NCBI GenBank assembly: GCA_900555735.1
Contig: USMI01000046.1
Span: 1 to 12,004 of the forward strand
Length of the DNA stretch: 12,004 nucleotides
Source: an uncultured Eubacteriales bacterium
Lineage (GTDB): Bacteria > Bacillota > Clostridia > Oscillospirales > Oscillospiraceae
Reading direction: 5' to 3'
This document shows positions 10,401 through 12,004 of this stretch, piece after piece. The position numbers were made by a program, and so were the translations under genes. The notes below the pieces were generated by a model that was not told where the DNA came from, searched no databases, and worked only from the letters and a program-made list of their open reading frames with translations. Position 1 is the stretch's first letter. Every line of letters begins with the position of its first letter.

Positions 10401-10778
10401 CGCGCGGCAGGCAGTCCTGAACCCGAAACCCGCGCCATGCCGTTTACCGACATCCCCGTGGGCAGCTATTATTACGACGCTGTGCTGTGGGCGGTGGAGA
10501 ATGACATCACCAAGGGCACCAGCGACACCACGTTCAGCCCCAACATGACCTGCACTCGCGCCCAGATCGTCGCGTTCCTGTGGCGTTCCGAGAAGTCCCC
10601 GGCAGCGGGTACGGCCAATCCCTTTGCCGATGTGAAGTCCACCGCCTACTATGCTGATGCGGTTCTGTGGGCGGCCAAGGAGGACATCACCAAGGGAACC
10701 ACCAACACCACATTCAGCCCCGGCGCGGATTGCACCAGAGCGCAGATCGTGACCTTCCTCTGGCGCTGCAAGAAGTGA
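1434..10778 (+). CDS. Giant SLH-anchored multidomain surface protein (3114 residues)
   Basis: This is a secreted, wall-attached protein, probably an adhesin or S-layer-associated structure; no enzyme motif was seen. Residues 1-25 are a Sec signal peptide (MKKRILSILLVCC..., cleavage after AFA). Then, with rough boundaries: 27-168, helical domain; 170-500, beta-rich and unrecognised; 510-605, Ig-like (from TAPAGTYASGQHVPITVTFS); 768-843, BIG2-like (KWSSSDRDIATINEDTG); 1136-1205, second BIG2-like (WVSSNNNAISVN); 1301-1365, carboxypeptidase-regulatory/Big_1-like (GGDPLADKPVTVRGG); 1720-1903, Gly- and hydrophobic-rich beta segment (GGGFTAGVGVGFTFSV); 1979-2400, probable beta-propeller starting at YPQLSDDGKVLAYIND; 2411-2493, CARDB-like (FTIRNTGLNDVKNLMVTL), then further sandwiches to 2750; 2757-2832, cadherin-like sandwich; 2833-2858, Gly/Ser linker; 2859-2936, divergent InlB/Flg_new-type repeat; 2942-3114, three SLH domains. 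It is coupled to the small membrane-protein gene by ATGA overlap. Domain names are from recalled patterns, not a search; SLH and signal peptide are firm, the middle is less so. Confidence 0.93.
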   Translation: MKKRILSILLVCCMVLTLLPTAAFAAVSDSLGNTPEKNQAILEQLSALTGGSSDQVLSMLNALGLLDEDGNFKVDQTITLDGRVLTLAAVMELLENPATDLTRIADVDGTPVALGDLKTMIQIEQELQRIKDTYFSGREFTGEALENLNSLMEQLELRGISLQYSASASKPEGVETVDMSGMMSQTLGDLANNEWKSGTFTVYGGKPVGFSYRIQKGQLSEYITGVEVSIGETSEVVEQSDGSYKLTYDVGSTFSLGACKITVKVKTKGGTSAWHDNTYSYGDLLGMIEFYDAENLVFYDGAGYADHCQLKLIKTVGVPTIQTSMTAPNYEERYESTTTIQGDMYIPLLADKYTVGGGAENPDFVALSDTIRILDGARNSVLPAGSDPFYQPYQIDASIEFNWSTEKAAYTGDAPYGWYKDQPYAPFYLTEYKFNEESLGLSNNRTKALNCTINKGETVSISLQSTTQNRGNQQYWLPFRLYMKSVQGEILNSWATTKNSNVTARLVDTDAPTIQSVTAPAGTYASGQHVPITVTFSEFVDLRNARVTINGKEYSADALSMNSYGVTAMLWYPVQDTDATTVTVNGMTGVKDVFDHTLDTTHYLSEPITGVALESVLMRNAPTALTADYANGKASFMMQANMAPAYKTVYSNYHTPEGTEPKEAPFRLELRYDSAVEPIHLQVYLDTEKEAFTVSDYTIAPAAVTRIYTVTLQANEGTKDAPNWVNVLPLTRQFTVQRKVSVHTVNVVPEANDADYTISLADSARPTLQAKVLGENGEQASYTTGKWSSSDRDIATINEDTGLVATTGAKVGTVTFTFTADNGTEETTDDVEGTSQPYTVTAGDSLALVIPGSSSIVTRKNQPATVLWSSNAALMAPDKDFNYKIELYEGNYADEAALSGLQPVATYTAGKDENSVQIPENVLSMLSNGNTPAYTVLVSMPHPNAESENVRLSALAWIIVQAPPATAKLTPPRSIYLKDTDGAVNIDWSVENATTGASQQPTLTITRVTEDNNTTKVVDSVRLSGTSGSYSLPLQSVQAGNLKDTYQVVLSVENPGEESPSTDSFPLYVYDADALKVQDDEGNTISALTMDNTSKVSGNLPTDTAGILQLRQELGLIEYIGINYDKYGWNSFKDGIEWVSSNNNAISVNYKQGGLYEDIRNFSFASYLPETKMALSGRANGTATVTATHAATGMSAAVQVTAKTLQNKFYLFQLTPAAETTLQYTDGKGVSKTVTTNSEGVLALYEPNGIASEVSLRSGSGTDIYLGTIYKENLRSGERDATKLQLYPLNTFSLRRVARASVTLITPGGDPLADKPVTVRGGVYKNGGYCETALLGSRAGALVSGITGDTYTTDAAGNITVYLDSTQFWSAEKGESSNTALSALDQLEYILEISAIDGDRYYPLLLTVNGKLGVDDVMRTAEGVVALESVPAGEANKPFIVAQSVDYGLANGQKVDVRSSTGKIGPNSSFKTATLHTTMFLWGEDIAKAQNYSLKLADEYGVLPAAQSSSTKQYPFSSIPVAENDLTLTEATMTTSGWIADGKDVGMKTQLSLNGSLLQEKIMPFRVVDLTRVPKVTEDERVTGILATMKESSGVSQVNFGGVDGSNILKVLTGRLSDLSGPVDTSVFKMIITPSEDPSVFRAMIWAGYNTLEMEDMDYSEDGVALGANVLTQNLEVGVPGTGDLSQMAKGTYDPKGEYKANSIAGKVTNTDLNLQLEGFYEAEIRYNAEKKEWEVFTVGGGFTAGVGVGFTFSVNAMAGPVPLTATFELGGAIQLDFRTAVRYGRQGQGTELAWSDPTATAVNDFLTTLRINAYVHAFGGIGFDYSVVALKIGLFGNLDVDSQNKFLSRTYLADKAKRQINGQALGIQSEVGIKFVATFLFISYEAVIASGSFGAAKTFNDWGTIDDYWNSATSGLSLASLRMAAAQSGMQVTSSSATLQSRDYLEQYARTWGQPQRRMMLFSLNSPSGLESIQTNANPTSYPQLSDDGKVLAYINDGNSSSIYESRAHFSTLNGGVYTTSRKIDDPAEFSGYGDTSVSLSGTDSFAAAAWVRMGTELPGKDAGDPVTLEEQNLLMNSTEIVASVYNGSAWTSTRLTNDGTPDLAPATAVGGDGKAIVFWRSVYTPAPVSTSGSNNLLNFTTRDCIMYSCYDSTNRTWSDAKMLYNGATGRVKALQAAMLPNGTAMAVYSLDRSETGETSDYEIAYCTVAANGNPGTAMLATCDSNLDENPQVVAANFGSGDDRFVIGWHSVRDGSSDIQLLAVDGSGTMSNSFPGSLSALTSSGNAVVGGDFRFASLSGGHRSLNDLTVVWNETVNAADGAVDHGILKAAKLRHDTNTYTLSAPLKLAELPKRTLADHFDAYVSGPNQVQAAIQATQYDDRNPQVINGVTVPGEQTILYTATSDFVTDAVAVEQIGVDYATLALNSLTPIRFTIRNTGLNDVKNLMVTLGSGETATLTGTLLPNESTTLTVWHRVGDRVTDPSYTITAAGGINENGTVYLDYPDIGISQMEVIAESAGKRTVRMTLYNSSAATLAGGKNREVKLAFYADDLHTKHAEVACATNGVSVRDNEITISENSALARIDQGTFTLDLTYDLGRYMNSIGKTEIPNVGTYLYAEAWAEGQIGGTGSNQRLPEYDGSDSEASAHMTGALARTGEQLTMDVAQGNDGNGHSTAAITLRNNSLQSQNSAELVATLLDAAGTVLETKKPRIGGVIPGETFLTETVTFSQLGTRVVVRAAVPGNDLLTFEGLAVGLGDFTANGTNYTYTLQNDSGATSTLVTAVSGNGEPVSINGQALSTGGSATVAIPNSGTTDIVVGIGAKTYTLTILRNSGTGGNEGGGGTTGGGGGSSDSSSPSYSITVDKTKNGTITVSPRNASHGDTVTITATPDKGYELEMLKALDRSGDALKLTEKNGKYTFKMPSGKVTIKASFVEEVPEQLFKDVPANAYYYEAVKWAQEKGITGGIGNGLFGPNDPCTRAQIATFLWRAAGSPEPETRAMPFTDIPVGSYYYDAVLWAVENDITKGTSDTTFSPNMTCTRAQIVAFLWRSEKSPAAGTANPFADVKSTAYYADAVLWAAKEDITKGTTNTTFSPGADCTRAQIVTFLWRCKK
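10257..10775 (+). repeat. Three tandem SLH domains (cell-wall anchor)
   Basis: Three homologous units begin at LFKDVPANAYYYEAV (residue ~2942), PFTDIPVGSYYYDAV (~3003) and PFADVKSTAYYADAV (~3063). Each ends in a TRAQ motif: PCTRAQIATFLWR, TCTRAQIVAFLWR and DCTRAQIVTFLWR. SLH triplets bind pyruvylated secondary cell-wall polymer; the usual TRAE motif is TRAQ in all three copies. The last unit runs to the stop codon, ending RCKK. The second and third copies are the most alike (AVLWA.E/KxDITKGT..TTFSP). Confidence 0.92.
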
Positions 10779-10837
10779 CCGGCTGACATACGGCTAAACA
10801 TCAAAGCCGCTGGCATGACCCCATAAGCGAACATCGG

Positions 10838-10886
10838 ACAGCGCAGCGGACGGGCTTTTCGCCTTGACGCTGCGCTGTTCTCTTTT
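10838..10886 (+). terminator. Intrinsic terminator after the giant surface-protein gene
   Basis: A perfect 11-bp stem pairs 10838-10848 (ACAGCGCAGCG) with 10868-10878 (CGCTGCGCTGT). The 19-base loop can form a small inner hairpin (GGC at 10853-10855 with GCC at 10861-10863). The pyrimidine tail TCTCTTTT follows. It lies 60 bases after the stop codon. The stem is very strong; the T tract is interrupted by C, which lowers certainty slightly. Confidence 0.75.
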
Positions 10887-10928
10887 CGCTGCAAGAGACA
10901 AAGAGCTACCGCAATATTTTTTCTGCAC

Positions 10929-10948
10929 TTTTTAGCCGTTTTTAGCGG
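10929..10948 (+). repeat. Tandem 10-base repeat
   Basis: TTTTTAGCCG (10929-10938) is followed directly by TTTTTAGCGG (10939-10948); 9 of 10 bases match. The unit length is close to one helical turn, which would suit a protein-binding array, but two copies can arise by chance in AT-rich DNA. Confidence 0.5.
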
Positions 10949-11041
10949 TTTCCTCTCAATTCTAATTATTTTCCTGACACCTTGTGACTCGCAACCCCCC
11001 ATGTGTCCCAAATCTGTCTGTGGCATTTTATGTGGTCAAAA

Positions 11042-11077
11042 GCAAAGTCTTGCCGGATTGATCCGGCGAGGCTTTGC
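11042..11077. other. 16-bp hairpin with TTGA tetraloop
   Basis: GCAAAGTCTTGCCGGA (11042-11057) pairs along its whole length with TCCGGCGAGGCTTTGC (11062-11077), with two G-T wobbles and a four-base loop TTGA. No T tract follows on the + strand. On the - strand the stem is followed by only TTTT, so it is at best a weak terminator in that direction. It could be a structured RNA, a repeat-element fold or a protein-binding dyad. Confidence 0.7.
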
Positions 11078-11185
11078 GGTATTCTCGCATCCCGCTTTTC
11101 TGCTCGATGAACAACACGAAAACCGCGCCGAACCCCCCGCGCCGTGGGATGCAATCAAAGAGTATGGGCTGTGCGGAACTCTTCT

Positions 11186-11199
11186 GTTGACATTTCAAC
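11186..11199. promoter_or_regulatory. Probable MarR operator 1
   Basis: GTTGACATTTCAAC is a palindrome with 5-base arms (GTTGA/TCAAC) around four central bases. It contains the TTGA-N4-TCAA core typical of MarR-family sites. It contains the whole -35 hexamer of the promoter, so binding would block RNA polymerase. Confidence 0.72.
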
Positions 11200-11215
11200 A
11201 ACCATGTGGTATAGT
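11187..11215 (+). promoter_or_regulatory. Sigma-A promoter of the marR-degV operon
   Basis: The -35 is a perfect TTGACA (11187-11192), followed by a 17-base spacer and the -10 TATAGT (11210-11215; consensus TATAAT). Transcription should start near 11222, giving a leader of about 43 bases. This is the best promoter in the window and is flanked by two operator copies. Confidence 0.88.
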
Positions 11216-11221
11216 CTAACC

Positions 11222-11235
11222 GTTGAGATTTCAAC
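11222..11235. promoter_or_regulatory. Probable MarR operator 2
   Basis: GTTGAGATTTCAAC differs from operator 1 at a single base. It lies at the predicted transcription start, with its centre 36 bases downstream of the centre of operator 1. The pair brackets the -10 element, a standard layout for tight autorepression. Confidence 0.72.
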
Positions 11236-11264
11236 AAAAGCATTCGTGAGAGAGGAGCGCAGCC

Positions 11265-11720
11265 ATGCAGGAGCGATTTGAGACGTTTACGGTTTTGATC
11301 AACCGGATCAGCCGCGACATACGGAGGATAAAAAATCAGGAGATGGCCGTCTATCATCTGCGAAGCGCCCATGTGTCCTGTCTGTACTACATATATTCTC
11401 TGGATGGCGTGACCTCGGCGGAGCTGTGCGAGCACTGCGAGGAGGATAAGGCGACCATTTCCCGTGCGTTGGACTATCTGGAAACGAACGGATTTATCGT
11501 CCGGGATTCCGACCGGGTCAAACGGTACAGAAACCCTCTGCGCTTGACCGAAAAAGGGCAGGAGGTCGGCAAAAGGATCGCGGAGAAGATTGGCGCTGTC
11601 CTCGATACGGTCAGCCGTACCCTCACGGAGGACGAACGAGCGGCACTTTACCGCAGCCTTTCCGCCATCAGCAGAAGCTTGAACGCAATCGCCCAAAGCA
11701 GCGGGAAACAGGAGGCTTGA
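11265..11720 (+). CDS. MarR-family winged-helix transcriptional regulator
   Basis: This is a 151-residue DNA-binding protein of usual MarR length. The N-terminal helix (1-30) and the C-terminal helices (~97-145) would form the dimer interface. The helix-turn-helix spans about 50-78 (TSAELCEHCEEDKATISRAL), with recognition helix DKATISRALDYLE and the turn NGFIVR. The wing is 79-98 and contains the DxR pattern (D83-R84) and the LTEKG motif (94-98), both MarR hallmarks. A CxxC pair (C55, C58) sits in the HTH region, with another cysteine at 39. GAGGAG at 11252-11257 gives good spacing to ATG 11265. Two palindromes over its own promoter suggest autorepression. A degV gene follows after 5 bases, probably in one operon. 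MarR proteins usually release DNA on binding a small ligand or on oxidation; the ligand is not evident. Family assignment is firm; the regulon and signal are inferred. Confidence 0.9.
   Translation: MQERFETFTVLINRISRDIRRIKNQEMAVYHLRSAHVSCLYYIYSLDGVTSAELCEHCEEDKATISRALDYLETNGFIVRDSDRVKRYRNPLRLTEKGQEVGKRIAEKIGAVLDTVSRTLTEDERAALYRSLSAISRSLNAIAQSSGKQEA
11710..11715 (+). promoter_or_regulatory. Ribosome binding site deciding the degV start
   Basis: AGGAGG lies in the last codons of the MarR gene. It is 10 bases before TTG 11726 but only 1 base before the other in-frame TTG at 11717. It therefore favours 11726 as the start, which also gives the usual short DegV N-terminus. Confidence 0.75.
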
Positions 11721-11725
11721 AGAAA

Positions 11726-12004
11726 TTGAAAACAAGGATCATTGTAGATTCCACCGCGGATCTGGTTCCCGAGATCAAGGCGCGGGTCTATACGGTGCCT
11801 CTCACCGTTCATTTCGGTCAGGAGGAATACATCGACGGCGTGACCATCGACCACCGAACATTCTATGAGAAGCTGGTCGAGAGTGATGTGCTGCCCACCA
11901 CCAGTCAGGCAACCCCGAACGACTTTATCGAAGAGTTTGAAAAGGCAAAGCAGGCGGGCGAATCAGCCGTTGTTATTACCCTTGCATCCAAATTTTCCGG
12001 CACA
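11726..12004 (+). CDS. DegV/FakB-family fatty-acid-binding protein, 5' part
   Basis: The visible 93 residues are the N-terminal third of a DegV protein (usual length about 280), cut by the window end. It begins MKTRIIVDSTADLVPEI, with the family DSTAD motif at 8-12. It continues through VPLTVHFG (24-31), the DG at 37-38, the TSQATP motif (59-64) and the start of the SxxSGT motif (S88-T93). In FakB proteins the matching loops hold the fatty-acid carboxylate while the kinase FakA phosphorylates it, feeding host or exogenous fatty acids into phospholipid synthesis. No fakA-like gene is visible. The start is TTG at 11726, chosen from the AGGAGG spacing; an upstream TTG at 11717 overlapping the MarR stop is less likely. 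There are only 5 bases between the two genes, so they are probably cotranscribed. Family assignment is firm; the exact ligand is unknown. Confidence 0.9.
   Translation, partial: MKTRIIVDSTADLVPEIKARVYTVPLTVHFGQEEYIDGVTIDHRTFYEKLVESDVLPTTSQATPNDFIEEFEKAKQAGESAVVITLASKFSGT

Larger units (their letters stand above)
10887..11185 (+). other. Non-coding intergenic stretch with repeats and structure
   Basis: About 300 bases between the terminator and the MarR promoter show no credible gene on either strand. Short open frames here lack ribosome sites or recognisable products. The left part (10910-10975) is AT-rich and carries the tandem 10-mer at 10929-10948. The right part (11042-11152) is GC-rich and holds a 16-bp hairpin and a further inverted repeat: GCATCCC at 11087-11093 pairs with GGGATGC at 11146-11152, extended by a G-T wobble and a C-G pair to 9 bp. 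The abrupt composition change makes a repeat element, an integration scar or a small structured RNA possible, but nothing here identifies one. Confidence 0.5.

Noticed and set aside
10649..11026. 125-residue open frame on the - strand across the terminator
   Set aside because: It runs through the strong terminator stem and antisense to the third SLH domain, with no ribosome site and no family resemblance.
11028..11735. 235-residue open frame on the - strand across the MarR gene and its promoter
   Set aside because: It is antisense to a clear MarR gene, its promoter and its operators, and it has no recognisable domain. Its C-terminal part only reflects the structured intergenic DNA.
1..12004. 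CRISPR arrays, tRNA or rRNA genes, insertion sequences
   Set aside because: No regularly spaced direct repeats, cloverleaf-like sequences, rRNA motifs or transposase frames were found on either strand by reading.

Overview
The window looks like a chromosomal segment from a GC-rich gut Clostridia (Oscillospiraceae/Ruminococcaceae-like, Gram-positive). The support is strong Shine-Dalgarno sites (AAAGGAGG, AGGAGG), GC-rich coding sequence with AT-rich gaps, SLH repeats of the 'CTRAQI..FLWR' type often seen in these bacteria, and a MarR-DegV gene pair. This placement is an inference; no rRNA or tRNA marker is present. All supported genes are on the + strand.

Left end (1-976): the 3' end of a gene for a multi-pass membrane protein overlaps by ATGA with a gene for a PrsW-family intramembrane protease (296-925). 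A good intrinsic terminator (942-976) closes this unit.

Centre (977-10886): a second unit starts with a small gene for a 117-residue protein with two predicted membrane spans (1084-1437). It again overlaps by ATGA with a 9.3 kb gene (1434-10778). The large product is a 3114-residue exported surface protein. It has a signal peptide, a helical N-terminal domain, a long series of Ig-like and other beta-rich modules, a glycine/hydrophobic beta-rich segment, a probable beta-propeller, CARDB-like and cadherin-like sandwiches, a Gly/Ser linker, one divergent InlB-type repeat and three C-terminal SLH domains. The SLH domains would hold it on secondary cell-wall polymer. Function beyond cell-surface display is not evident. 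The last ~255 residues use only AAG for lysine, unlike the rest of the gene, which suggests the anchor cassette has a separate origin. A strong hairpin (10838-10886) ends the unit.

Right end (10887-12004): a ~300-base non-coding stretch contains a tandem 10-mer and a 16-bp hairpin. It leads into a near-consensus sigma-A promoter flanked and overlapped by two copies of a GTTGA-N4-TCAAC palindrome. These are probable operators for the MarR-family repressor encoded next (11265-11720). The MarR gene is followed after 5 bases by a DegV/FakB-type fatty-acid-binding protein gene (from 11726, cut by the window end). Together they look like an autoregulated operon, possibly lipid-responsive in the way of FabT; that last step is inference.

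No CRISPR array, insertion sequence, tRNA or rRNA was seen. I found no clearly new multi-gene system. The most unusual items are the giant modular surface protein with its translationally coupled small membrane protein, the twin MarR operators, and the structured intergenic stretch.
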